The notes: generated by a model not told the origin, from the letters alone. A DNA stretch of 64,000 nt from Brachynemurus nebulosus (GCA_035578155.1 JAPWDM010000009.1:5554001-5618000), one strand, 5' to 3'; positions 49,434 to 59,686 are shown, counted from the stretch's first letter. A program made the numbers and translations.

Positions 49434-51215
49434 CTAAAACACATAAAAAAAATTACACGTCGATTCCAATGGTACAAATTTTGGCTCTAAATGCAAAACT
49501 AATAATCCGATATTAATGATTCTTTTTTTTTTCAAAAATGTTCGTCGCTACAGCGGATTAATTTATTAGAAAAATACTACAAATCGATATCGATAATAGA
49601 AAGGCGGGGATACTGTTTTAAAATTTGATAAAATTCAATTTTTTCAAATTTCTTTGTCATTTTGTGTGTGTGTGCGTTTTAAAAACTAAGTGGTGAAGTT
49701 AGTTAAGGTTAGGTTAGGTTAATTTAGTTAGTTTTGACAATATACTTCGACTTTGATATAAAAACTAGGTGAAGCTGGTTAAGATTAAGTTAGTTTAGTT
49801 AGTTTTAACAATATACTTCGGCTTTTATATAAAAGCTAGGTGGTGAAGTTAGTTAAGGTTAGGTTAGTTTAGTTAGTTTTGACAATATACTTTGATTTTG
49901 ATATAAAAACTAGGTGGCGAAGTTAGTTAAGGTTAGGTTAGTTTAGACAATATACTTCGACTGTGATATAAAAACTAGATGATGAAGTTAGTTTAGGTTA
50001 GGTTAGTTTTGACAATATACTTTGACTTTGATATAAAACTAGGTGGTGAAGTTAGTTAAGGTTAGGTTGCTTTAGTTATTTTTGACAATATACTTCGACT
50101 TTGATATAAAAACTAGGTGGTGAAGTTAGTTAAGGTTAGGTTACTTTAGTTATTTTTGACAATATACTTCGACTTTGATATAAAAACTAGATGGTGAGGT
50201 TAGTTACGGTTAGGTTAGTTTAGTTAGTTTTGACAATATACTTCGACTTTGATATAAAAACTAGGTGGTGAAGTTAGTTTAGTTAGTTTTGACAGTATAC
50301 TTCGACTTTGATATAAAAACTAGGTGGTGTGGCTACTTAAGGTTAGGTTAGTTTAGTTAGTTTTAACAATATACTTCGACTTTGACACACATGCACACAA
50401 GATTCAAATTTAACGACAGTTTCCCAGCATTTCCAGCATTGATATCGAGTTGTAGTATTTTATTTAATTAATCCGCCAAACTAATCCGGCGAACATTTAA
50501 AAAAAAAATCATCAAAAATTGGATCATTAATTTTTTGTTTTAGAGCCAAAAATAGGTGACACCGTGACGGTTCTGCATAATTACCATTTCTAGAGGGCGT
50601 ACTGATCGTAGAACCCCCCCCCCCCAAAAAAAAAAAAAAATAAACTTACGTGTCTAGAGGATTATATGCGCCCGTGGCCGATCCTGGATTTATATAAAAT
50701 TTATTCTCATGTTCGTACGCCTCAAACTTATGCGTGTGGCCCGATATTAAAATATCCACGTCCAACTGTCGTTGCACCAGCGCTAACGCCTCCGGGTCAC
50801 CCCACGGCACCACCTGGTGTCCATGTGTCAATCCTATTCGAAATTGACCAACCGTCACCACTTTTTGTTCCGGGTAATTTAAATTCTACAAAAAAAAACG
50901 TGTGTTGTATAACATTTTTTTTCGGGGGGACATTTCGGGCTTCCCCCAAAAATTACCTCATCAAAATCGCCTCGGACAACATGCACGTCACTGGCCAACG
51001 TCTTCAGATAATCGTACGATTCTTTTGTGCACAAATTGCCGGTGCACAGTATATGTTGTATTCGGCCGGGCACTAATAATTTCTTAAATTTTGCTGGCAA
51101 ACTACTACAGCGGTGCGGTATATGTAAATCGCCCAAAACTAAAACTAACTATACAAGAGGTTAGAATCGTTCAAAAAAATTGTTTCTGTGCTTCAGTAAA
51201 AAAAATTTTTACCAT
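49316..51215 (-). CDS. Vps29: Vps29, retromer complex subunit
   Basis: Vps29 joins Vps35 and Vps26 in retromer, which recycles cargo from endosomes to the Golgi or plasma membrane. Exons 51213-51215, 50957-51148, 50650-50885 and 49316-49433 give 549 bases and exactly 182 residues, the length of human VPS29. It has the metallophosphoesterase fold: GDLHIPHRC (D8, H10), [31 protein letters not shown] and [10 protein letters not shown] are all present. The family keeps the fold but is regarded as a scaffold rather than an enzyme. The C terminus [20 protein letters not shown] is near-invariant. The first coding exon is only ATG, then a 64-base intron, an arrangement also known in vertebrate VPS29. 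It is head to head with Rad9 across 1.3 kb. Confidence 0.97.
49480..50555. mobile_element. Inverted-repeat element carrying a minisatellite, in Vps29 intron 3
   Basis: The left flank (TTTTGGCTCTAAA, TAATGATTC, GCGGATTAATT, AATACTACAA, CGATATCGAT) and right flank (the same motifs inverted, ending TTTAGAGCCAAAA) form terminal repeats of roughly 100 bases. Between them lies the minisatellite at 49678-50389. MITE-like elements with internal satellites are known in other insects. Confidence 0.7.
49678..50389 (+). repeat. Minisatellite, about 10 units of about 70 bp
   Basis: The unit contains GACAATATACTTCGACTTTG, ATATAAAAACTAGGTGGTGA and AGTTAGTTAAGGTTAGGTTA. Ten CTTCGACTTTG-type sites are counted. 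Units vary by a few substitutions and short deletions in the TTAGG-rich part. Confidence 0.92.
50650..50885 (-). CDS. Vps29: Vps29 exon 3
   Basis: [18 protein letters not shown] to AYNPLD plus two bases; donor AC|GTAAGT. Contains the THGHQ and SGHTHK motifs. Confidence 0.97.
50957..51148 (-). CDS. Vps29: Vps29 exon 2
   Basis: 64 codons from [14 protein letters not shown] to VVRGDFDE; donor GAG|GTAATT, phase 0 at both ends. Confidence 0.96.
51213..51215 (-). CDS. Vps29: Vps29 exon 1: start codon only
   Basis: ATG directly followed by GTAAAA; context CAAAATGG. Joining it to the next exon gives [15 protein letters not shown], as in other animals. Exon 2 has no in-frame ATG of its own before the conserved start. 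Confidence 0.85.
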
Positions 51216-51339
51216 TTTGTCAAAGTCGGTGTGTGAAAATTATAACGACTAAATTAATTTAATGAATACGGAATAGGAATTAAAAGTGTATTAAATATTT
51301 TAATTTGATTTTTACTTTACATCCACCTCTTTTGAAGTG

Positions 51340-52403
51340 TAGAGATGGGTGACAGTAATCGATGTTTTGAGTTGAATATCGATATTTTTTACAGTCGAAA
51401 CATCGATACTCGATAGTTTTGTTTCAGTAAACATTATAAATAAAGAATAAATTGAACATTTCGAATTGTTGCCGAAGTACAAATATTGTACATCAAATTT
51501 AGGTTATGTTAACATAATTTTTTAATTGAGAAATAATTAAAAACTTAATGTTATTTAACTCTTTAAATGATTAAGACGTGTTAACGCCTCGTGTAATATG
51601 GCGGCTCAAAATGCTGTGATATGTATATATTCACTGGTATATGTGCCGCCATCTGTTACAGATTTTTCAAAATACGATATAATTCTAAGTAATGTTCAAT
51701 TTTATCGACATAGTTTAGTATAATTTATATTTTGCAAATTCTTAGGGTTCACTTTTTTGATGTTGGGATCTTTGATTTTTTTCTTCTTTTTTTTGTAACC
51801 TTATCTATTGTACTTATCACTGGCAATAAAAGGTCCGGCATTTTGAGACAAAAAGAATTTTCTCTCAGGTTAAAATAAAAGTATTAAAATTGCTAAATTA
51901 CTTAATTGGCGACGCAAAGATTCTCACTCGCGCCTCTGGTGGTAAAATTAGAACTAGCATCAAGTAAAAATATACGTATACGATTAATGGATGATATAAA
52001 ATCTAGTGATCCGAGCATAATTTGTATAGTACCTTTTTCTATCGACAATTATACGTATACAAAAATTTTTACTTGATACAGCTTCTAATTTAAAAAACCA
52101 GGAGCGCTCGCGTAATCTTTGCGTCGCCAATTTAAAGACGTAAGATTGTTAAAAATTTTAATTAAAATAAACGCTTGTTTAAATCTTTGTTCAGCATGCT
52201 GGACAAAAGTACACTCATTGACGTAAAAATTTTTTTAAAAATCAGTAGCGAAGAAGTTAAATATAACTTTTTCTAATTTTCGTGCTCATTTTCAACATCG
52301 ATGTTTCGATATGTTTATAAAAACATCGATGGTTCGATGGCGAAAAATTAAAAAAAATCGATAGTCCGATGTCGATGTTTTTTACCGATATCACCCATCC
52401 CTA
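51340..52403. mobile_element. hAT-like element with a nested MITE in the Vps29/Rad9 promoter
   Basis: The ends TAGAGATGGGTGA and TCACCCATCCCTA are inverted repeats. TTTTGAAG(T/C)G flanks both sides (51330-51339 and 52404-52413), an imperfect direct repeat longer than the usual 8 bp. Sub-terminal regions are dense in ATCGATA/ATCGATG. A second element is inserted at 51904-52132. Confidence 0.7.
51904..52132. mobile_element. Nested 229-bp MITE
   Basis: AATTGGCGACGCAAAGATT at the left is exactly inverted at the right end. The inner arms around ATCAAGTAAAAAT and ATACGTATA also pair. A diverged half copy lies at about 61436-61500 in the Vps53 region. Confidence 0.75.
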
Positions 52404-52543
52404 TTTTGAAGCGAGTTTATACGCCTGCGCACTGCAGTCGTGTCCAGCAAGCTGTCAATTCAAAAAAAAAATTTCGAAACAAAAGAGTGGCAAAATGTGA
52501 TTTTGCAAAATAAAACCGAAAAGAAAGAAAATAATGTTCAAAA

Positions 52544-52577
52544 ATGAATTGTGTGATCCCCGGGGCTAATTTAAAAG
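52544..52577 (+). CDS. Rad9: Rad9 exon 1
   Basis: MNCVIPGANLK plus one G; donor AAAG|GTACAC; followed by a 55-base intron. Start context TTCAAAAATGAA. Confidence 0.9.
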
Positions 52578-53535
52578 GTACACTATTTATAAGCATCAAT
52601 TGACAAAAATACAGGGTATATTTTGATTTTAGTATTTGGAAAAGCGCTGCAAGCTCTATGCCGGTTTGGCGATGAACTTTCAATCGAGCCAACTCCCGAT
52701 AAACTGTCCATCAGAACGGTGAACATGACGAAAACTGCATACGCTGTTGTCGAATTTGCTGCATCATTTTTCCTATTCTATCAAGTTCAAGCGGAATTTG
52801 AAGCGCGTTTAGATGAATTAAAGTGTAAATTGCCGATGAAATCGATGTTGAACGCGTTCAAAAACACCACAAATTTAGAGAAAAATGTGACAAATTGTAA
52901 AATTGAATATGCCGCTGAAGCGGATGTTTTAGTGTTAAAATTTCGTTTTAAATACGATATCGTGAAAACTCATATTATTTATTTGCTGGAAACTGAACTT
53001 GTGGAAAATATTAATTTTAATTGTACGTTTGTGAATACAATTTGTGCGAGTAGCGCCACGTTTCAACATGCCCTACAAAATTTTCAAATGACCGATCATG
53101 AAATCACATTCGATGTGAACGCCACAAAACTTACAATACGAAATTATGTGGAAAGTGAAATTTGTACGAAATCGATGCGTTCACAATTGACAATTTACAG
53201 TAGTGATTTCCATAAATTGGAGATTAATCGACCGGTGGAAATTCGATTTACGTTACGACTGTTTCGAGCCGCAATCGCTTTTGCGGAAGCGTTTCGGATA
53301 AATGTTGTGCTCAGTTTCTCGACCGGTGGAGTGTAAGTGCACCAAATTGACCAGTGTACTGTTGTTAAATTTTGAAAAAATTAGAATTTTTTAAGTTTTA
53401 ACGCATTTGCAGAATGAAATTCAGCTATTACAGCCACTGTCATGACGCGACTTGAGCCCGCGCGGGACTATGGCAGAAATTTGTTTTGAGGTCCCTAGAA
53501 ACCGAAAATACTATTCATAGTATTCACTAAAATTT

Positions 53536-53625
<90 letters not shown>

Positions 53626-54872
53626 CCGCACGATAACTCTCGAACGAAATGTCTTACTTTTACGAAATTTGGTGAAAATATTGGAAGTCCTAAACCGTTG
53701 GACGAGTTCGTTAACCAGGCACGTTCGATGCCTGGAACATGGTTTTTTTTGGTGATTTTCGCGAAAAAAATTAGGTTTTTGCCAAAATTTTCGCTTATTC
53801 AAAAATTTTTGGACATTTTTTTACACTATTGAAACGAGGAGAAAAAATCACACAAAAAAGGTCTTTAAACTATTATTCTATGTCAACTAGTTTCCGAGAA
53901 AAATTAATTTTTTGTAAACGGAAATTCGCTATGTTATGCAGGATGCTGTGACAGGGGTATTTTTATTTTGTACGCATGTGTGTCAAAGTCGAAGTATATT
54001 GTCAAAACTAACTAAACTAATCTAACCTTAACTAATCTTACCACCTAGTTTTTATATCAAAGTCGAAGTATATTGCCAAAACTAACTAAACTAACATAAC
54101 CTAGCCTTAACTAACTTCACCACCTAGTTTTTATATCAAAATCAAAGTATATTATCAAAACTAACTAACCTAACCTAACCTTAACTAACCTCACCACCTA
54201 GTTTTTATATCAAAGTCGAAGTATATTGCCAAAACTAACTAAACTAACATAACCTAGCCTTAACTAACTTCACCACCTAGTTTTTATATCAAAGTCGAAA
54301 TTTTTCCAGCTTCCCCCGACTTGAATTATCCTTTTCTAACATCCTAAAAATAACGAAATTGGAGCCCCCCTAATGCACAATTACCACTATTTTTTTTTTT
54401 GAAATTTTTAAAATTTTAATGAATTTCGTAATTTTCTAGGCCTTTAGTGATAGTCGCTAAAAATGAGACAACATTCGAAGCAAAATTTGTGCTGGCCACT
54501 TTGCGTTACGACTGTGAGTCTCAATCATTAACCGAAAATACATCACTACAACAAAATAACGCTTCAAAGATCCAACCGAAAAAGTCGGGCTCAAAACGAA
54601 AAAAAATTGATACTCACGAAAATTTAGAAACGGAAGAAAATTGGTTAGAACTTTCGCAAGCATTATTGAATGATGATGGATTTCCAGAAGAGGTGGAAAT
54701 CAATGAGAATCCTTCGAAACGGAAACAGCGGCAGGAAAAATCGAATTCACCTCGGAATGACAATGATGATGTGATAAATACGGTTTTTAGAAGGTGTTTT
54801 GAACAGACTATTAATCCGTTTGGGTCCAATGATATTTTAGTAGAGAATTCAGATTTAGAGGATTCTGATTGA
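52544..54872 (+). CDS. Rad9: Rad9, subunit of the 9-1-1 DNA-damage checkpoint clamp
   Basis: Rad9 forms the PCNA-like Rad9-Hus1-Rad1 ring loaded at damaged DNA to activate ATR. Exons 52544-52577, 52633-53332 and 54440-54872 join to 1167 bases, 388 residues (human RAD9A 391). It starts MNCVIPGANLKVFGKALQAL, matching the family's MKCLV.G.N.KVLGKA. GDELSIEPTPDKLSIRTVN, LAFAE-type helices (AAIAFAEAFRINVVL) and FEAKFVLATL are clamp-domain signatures. From about residue 265 the tail is charged and disordered, with a basic KKSGSKRKK nuclear-signal-like run and an acidic end ENSDLEDSD. In human RAD9A the acidic tail is phosphorylated to recruit TopBP1; S382 (SDLE) and S387 here could serve likewise (inference). 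Confidence 0.95.
52633..53332 (+). CDS. Rad9: Rad9 exon 2 (most of the clamp domain)
   Basis: It follows gattttag and completes V12 of VFGKALQALCRFGDE. It ends GGAGT|GTAAGT in phase 2. 233 residues with the two PCNA-like lobes. Confidence 0.95.
53537..53619. repeat. (TA)n microsatellite
   Basis: About 41 TA units, inside the dispersed element; the copy at 47993-48400 lacks it. Confidence 0.95.
53981..54301 (-). repeat. Minisatellite, about 4.5 units, reversed relative to 49678-50389
   Basis: It reads on plus as CAAAGTCGAAGTATATTG, ACTAACTAAACTAAC and CACCTAGTTTTTATATC units. Even the boundary sequence GCATGTGTGTC matches the end of the Vps29 array (GACACACATGC). Confidence 0.92.
54440..54872 (+). 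CDS. Rad9: Rad9 exon 3 (end of clamp and tail)
   Basis: It follows aattttctag. Its first base completes valine 245, then PLVIVAKNETTFEAKFVLAT. It ends LEDSD then TGA. Confidence 0.94.
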
Positions 54873-54890
54873 TAAAAGAAGTAAATTAAA

Positions 54891-54896
54891 AATAAA
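54891..54896 (+). promoter_or_regulatory. Rad9: Polyadenylation signal of Rad9
   Basis: AATAAA 18 bases after the stop; a second AATAAA follows near 54920. Confidence 0.65.
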
Positions 54897-55164
54897 TGTT
54901 ATTGTATATAGTTTTTTAATAAATATTTTTTAAAAATTAAAAAAAAAAATGTTATTTATTTTTTAACCCTAGAAAATACACGTAGGAAAAGTCACATAAA
55001 TAGATACATTGGGTTTAAGAGACCCACTGCACTTTTAAAGTTTTTAACCTCCCAGACAAAAGAGTAAGAGTTATAAATTAATGAAAAATACAGCTTCTAA
55101 TTTTGTGTTTCCATGTTTCATTCAAGGAATTTTTTAAAAAATTTTATTACATTAGTTAATTTAA

Positions 55165-55783
55165 GGTGGTATTCTAGTCTAGAAATTCGAAAAAATCCAT
55201 TTTTCTTTTCTTTGTTATTTTCAAAGTTTAGACCTTAAAGAATAAGCCTCTAAAAAGATTTACGAAAATTCGAATTATTTTGGGAGTTATGGTTATTTTT
55301 TCCCATGTACTGTAATCTTTTCAGTGTTAAATTCAAATTTTTAATACAAATTTTTCGAAACTACTTTTTCGATACGGTTGACATGATATCTCAAATTTTA
55401 ATGCACCGATTTACTTGAATTTTGGTACAGACCTTCTTAATACTATCAAAGTTGGACTGCTGTAGGGGTTTTTAGAATTTTTTATTTTTACTATTTTTAA
55501 AAATTTATTTTTTCAAATCGGCTACGTCTGGCTAATTCTACATCCTTGTTTACGAAGAATCAACTAAAATTTTATGTTTCAGATCACTAGGAGGGTTGGA
55601 ATCACGTCAACCAGGAGACACCTTTTCTTTTTTGAGTCCCCACTTTGCCGGCCTGTACTGATTTCAATTTTAAATTTTTTTAAAATTTTTATACATGTTT
55701 ATACTTTTCAAATATCAGTAAAAAACTGCTAAAAAAATGGATACTAAAAACGTTTACTGTTTTATTTTTATTAGAACACCCCC
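55165..55783 (+). mobile_element. TTAA-flanked MITE, 619 bp, diverged copy
   Basis: TTAA at 55161-55164 and 55784-55787. The left end GGTGGTATTCTAGTCT and right end AGAACACCCCC match the 43634 element with substitutions, and the interior is clearly homologous with deletions. Confidence 0.75.
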
Positions 55784-56117
55784 TTAACTTTCAGTTGGTT
55801 TATTAAAATAATTAAGTGTAATAAAGTGAAAAATTTGTAGGAAAAGATTTTATTTGGAATTGAGGAAAAATATTTAGCCTTTTTAGGCGTCAGGTCTCTC
55901 TATAGGGTTGAAAAGTGGATTTATTGTATTTAATCATGGCCTGTGGGGAAAACTGTTATGAATATTGACAGTACGTAATGCACCACGTGCTCCTTCATAA
56001 CCTTTATGTCAACTTCAAAATCGAAACCATCGAAACTAACCTATTTCTCTGTTAGTCAAAAAATTAAATATTTTTTTCATTATGAAATAATATAAAATAA
56101 ACAGAATTAATTAAAAT

Positions 56118-56198
56118 ATGGGTAAAAATAAACAGGGTTTCAATTGGCGGGCTCGTAAAGTAGTCGATACCGTAATTGACGATTCAAAAACCAAACAG
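56118..56198 (+). CDS. Dhx37: Dhx37 exon 1
   Basis: 27 codons, MGKNKQGFNWRARKVVDTVI and DDSKTKQ, donor CAG|GTCTGT, phase 0, then a 65-base intron. Start context AAAATATGG. Confidence 0.85.
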
Positions 56199-59100
56199 GT
56201 CTGTTTTTGATCGAATAACTGAAATCAAATTTACACGAAATTACTAATCCGAATTTATTTTAGATCAAATTAGATGCAAATAATTTCAATAATGCCACCA
56301 CCTACGACAGCTGTAATGCCCTGGTGCTACCGTCCCAAAAACGTAAAACGAAAATCAAAGAAAAGAAAATGATCGCAACAAAATTACTGTCAAAATCCAA
56401 GCGAAAAAAGCTTGAAAAAATTTTGGAACGTAAGAAAAAGAAAGAAAATCGAGCCACACTCCTGGAAGCGTTACGCCAAGTGCAAATTAACGACGACGAA
56501 CTGAAACAGTTAACGTCAATCACGTCAATTCGCACAAAAGGTCTCAAAAAATATCAACAGGAATTGAGTAAATTTGCTGAAAATCGGACCAGTGCGTCAA
56601 AAACGGAAATCCGAATTAATAGTCTGGCGGGAAGTTTTAAACGGAAAGCATTAGAAGATGAGGAAAATGGAAAACGCAAGAAAATTGACGATCCAAATAT
56701 TGTTGGATTCGATTCCGAATCAGACGCGAGTGATTGTGAAGAAATCGAAGAAAATATTGTGGAAATGAACGACACGGCTCAAATTTCCGAAATTCCAGAG
56801 CCAGAGGATGTTAAAAATGACGTGCAGGAAGCGAAAAATGAATGCAAGGAACCAGAAAGTACACCCAAACCGGTAATTAAAATGGAATCGAAACCAGCCG
56901 TATTCGTCCACGTGAATCGAACGCCCGAAATTCAAGCGGCCCGACTCAAATTGCCAATTCTGGCCGAAGAACAAGTGATCATGGAAACGATAAACGATAA
57001 TCAAATCGTCATTATTGCCGGTGAAACGGGCAGTGGAAAAACCACCCAGGTACCCCAATTTCTCTACGAAGCCGGTTACGCTAACGAAAAAATGATTGGA
57101 ATCACGGAACCTCGACGTGTCGCGGCAATTTCCATGTCAAAACGTGTTGCCGAGGAAATGAACTTGTCCTCGGAGGTGGTTTCGTATTTAATCCGTTTCG
57201 AGGGAAATGTTACATCGCAAACAAAAATAAAATTTATGACTGATGGTGTCCTTTTGAAGGAAATCGAAAATGACTTCCTATTGACGAAGTACTCGGTGAT
57301 TATCCTTGACGAAGCTCACGAACGAAGCGTCTACACGGATATCCTTATTGGTCTACTATCGCGTATAGTTCCTTTAAGGCATAAACGAAATAATCCTTTA
57401 AAATTGATCGTTATGTCGGCCACGCTAAGAATCGAAGACTTTACCGAGAATAAACGGCTCTTTAAAGTCCCCCCGCCGGTTATCAACGTCGAATCTAGAC
57501 AGTTTCCGGTCACTGTCCATTTTAGTAAACGTACCAATGAAAATTATCTCTCGGAAGCGTTTAAAAAAGCCGCAAAAATTCATAATCAATTACCCGCTGG
57601 AGGAATTTTGATCTTCCTGACCGGACAACGTGAAGTTAATTGGCTAGTTAAAAAATTACGACGTACTTTCCCGATGCGGAAAACGAAAAAACCCACTTTC
57701 GCCGATGCCGTCACCGAAAACAACAACTCCGAAAGAGATTCCGAAAATGAAGAATTTGGCCTGAAGAAAGTATTACGTCGGAAACGTGCGAAGGAACTGA
57801 AACTTCCTGAAATCAATTTAGACGATTACACGTTACCGGAAGCGAACGAGGATCCGGAATCAGGAAATGAATCAGATATTTCCTCTGACGAAGATGACGA
57901 ATACGCCATCGCCAATAAAACGAGTCAACCGCTATGGACTTTACCGTTGTATTCATTGTTACCTAGTCATAAACAGGCGCAAGTTTTCGAGCCACCACCT
58001 GAAGATGCTCGACTGTGTGTCGTCGCGACAAATGTCGCTGAAACCTCACTAACAATTCCGAATATCAAGTATGTGATCGATTCCGGGCGCGTGAAAATGC
58101 GTTTATACGATAAAATAACCGGAGTTAGTACGTATCAGGTCACGTGGGCCAGTAAGGCTGCGGCTAGTCAACGAACAGGACGAGCTGGACGTACTGGACC
58201 CGGACACTGTTATCGATTGTACTCTAGTGCGGTGTTTAATGACTGTTTCAAAGAGTTCGCAGTACCTGAAATTCAACGGAAACCGGTCGATGACTTGTAC
58301 TTACAAATGAAATGCATGAACATCGACAAAATCGTCAATTTCCCGTTCCCCTCCGCGCCCGATCTTCTCCAACTTAGAACCGCTGAACGCCGACTGATCC
58401 TGCTGGACGCGCTGAAGGAACAGGGAAACGGTAAACCCACTGTGGTCACGCCGCTAGGCAAAGCAATCAGTAAATTCCCAGTTTTACCACGTTTCGGCAA
58501 AATGTTAGCGCTGAGTCATCAACAGAATTTGCTCCCGTACACGATATGTATGGTTGCGGCATTATCCGTTCCCGAAGTGCTATTAGAAACGCCAATTTTC
58601 AAAAGTGACGACATTTCCGTTAAAGAAACACGCCAGAAATGGTTTCAAACTCGACGCACATGGGCCGGGGTTGGCAATTCTCTGCTATTAGGGGATCCCA
58701 TGGTCCTGTTACGGGCAGTCGGAGCGGCCGAGTATGCAAATTCTGAAGGGCAATTAGAGAAATTTTGTAATGATAACGGATTACGTCATAAAGCGGTGGT
58801 TGAAATCCGAAAATTGCGGGTACAACTCACAAACGAGATCAAAATCAATATGCCCGAATTAGATTTAGTGGTTGATCCACAAATGAAACCGCCCACGGAC
58901 GTTCAAGCGAAACTATTACGTCAAATCCTATTGAGTGGTATGCCAGACCAAATTGCCAAAAAGATGGATTTAAGTCAAGTAAAAGAAGGCGTCGACAAAG
59001 CCAAATTCAAATACGCGTACCAGTGTCCCGAATTGGAAGAACCCGTATTCTTACACTCTAGCTCAATATTACGCAAAACCCTACCGGAATGGGTGGTGTA

Positions 59101-59686
59101 CCAAGAAATTTACGAGACCAACGGTAAAATGTACATGCGAGGCGTCACAGCAATCGAACCAGAATGGCTTCCAATATACGCCACAAAATTATGCACCTTA
59201 GGTGAACCGTTACTGGATCCTGAGCCCCGATACGACCCCTCGAACGGTAAAATATATTGTACCGTGGCCGGAAGTATTGGACGACAAAATTGGCAACTAC
59301 CACGCGTGGAAATTCCATTTCCCGAATCGTACGCCAAATATAAATGGTTTGCCAAAGCGATCCTAGAGGGGAAAGTTTTCAAAAAATTGGAAAAATATAC
59401 AAAAAGTTTGTTGAATACGCCGAGTACGATGATCAAAACTTGGGCCAATCTGCAACCGAGGACTGAACTCATGTTGAAAACGTTGATGTCTCGCAAGGCG
59501 GGATCAAAAAATCAAATTTTAGAGATTTGGGAAACGGAACCAGATTGTAAGTTTTCGACGATTTTTCCGGAATTCCTAAAGTTTAACAAACTGTAATTTT
59601 TTTCAGATTTATTAACCGCGTATAAGAAGTGGTTACCAGAATCAGCCCATAATGAAGTTACGCTAATGTGGCCCCCAAAAGATTAA
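56118..59686 (+). CDS. Dhx37: Dhx37 / kurz, DEAH-box RNA helicase of small-subunit ribosome assembly
   Basis: The orthologue of yeast Dhr1, which unwinds U3 snoRNA from pre-18S rRNA in the nucleolus. Exons 56118-56198, 56264-59546 and 59607-59686 give 1147 residues (human DHX37 1157). The N terminus MGKNKQGFNWRARK and SCNALVLPSQKRKTKIKEKK is a basic tail. Helicase motifs: Walker A GETGSGKTTQ (from 280), DEAH 376-379, SAT 412-414, and QRTGRAGR 663-670. Long acidic inserts around residues 120-190 and in the RecA2 lobe (ESGNESDISSDEDDE) are normal for this family. The helicase-associated and OB-like regions follow (PTDVQAKLLRQILLSGMPDQ, LPEWVVYQEIYET). The C terminus YLLTAYKKWLPES and MWPPKD matches the human one. 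All catalytic motifs look intact. Confidence 0.97.
56264..59546 (+). CDS. Dhx37: Dhx37 exon 2 (almost the entire protein)
   Basis: It follows gaatttattttag; the 1,094 codons are open throughout and include every helicase motif. It ends CCAGATT|GTAAGT in phase 1. Reading through the donor would replace the conserved C terminus. Confidence 0.97.
59607..59686 (+). CDS. Dhx37: Dhx37 exon 3
   Basis: It follows ttttttcag, completes a tyrosine and encodes LLTAYKKWLPES to MWPPKD then TAA. Confidence 0.92.

Larger units (their letters stand above)
51216..52543. other. Shared 5' region of divergent Vps29 and Rad9
   Basis: 1,328 bases between the two start codons, so both promoters must lie here or in the adjacent first introns. 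All but about 124 bases beside Vps29 and 140 beside Rad9 is occupied by the transposon pair at 51340-52403. No TATA box is evident at either start. Confidence 0.7.
53333..54439 (+). other. Rad9 intron 2, made almost wholly of repeats
   Basis: In order: a dispersed element (about 53400-53960) split by a (TA)n run, the reversed minisatellite (53981-54301), then about 138 unique bases before the acceptor. Confidence 0.85.
54873..56117. other. Intergenic DNA between Rad9 and Dhx37
   Basis: It contains the Rad9 polyadenylation signals and a TTAA-flanked MITE (55165-55783). The last 330 bases should hold the Dhx37 promoter; no TATA box is clear. Confidence 0.6.

Noticed and set aside
50666..51087. 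Plus-strand frames of 61-136 codons
   Set aside because: They are antisense to Vps29 exons 2-3 and span its intron; no independent support.
56302..59496. Many minus-strand frames opposite Dhx37
   Set aside because: These are shadows of the long conserved coding exon on the plus strand.
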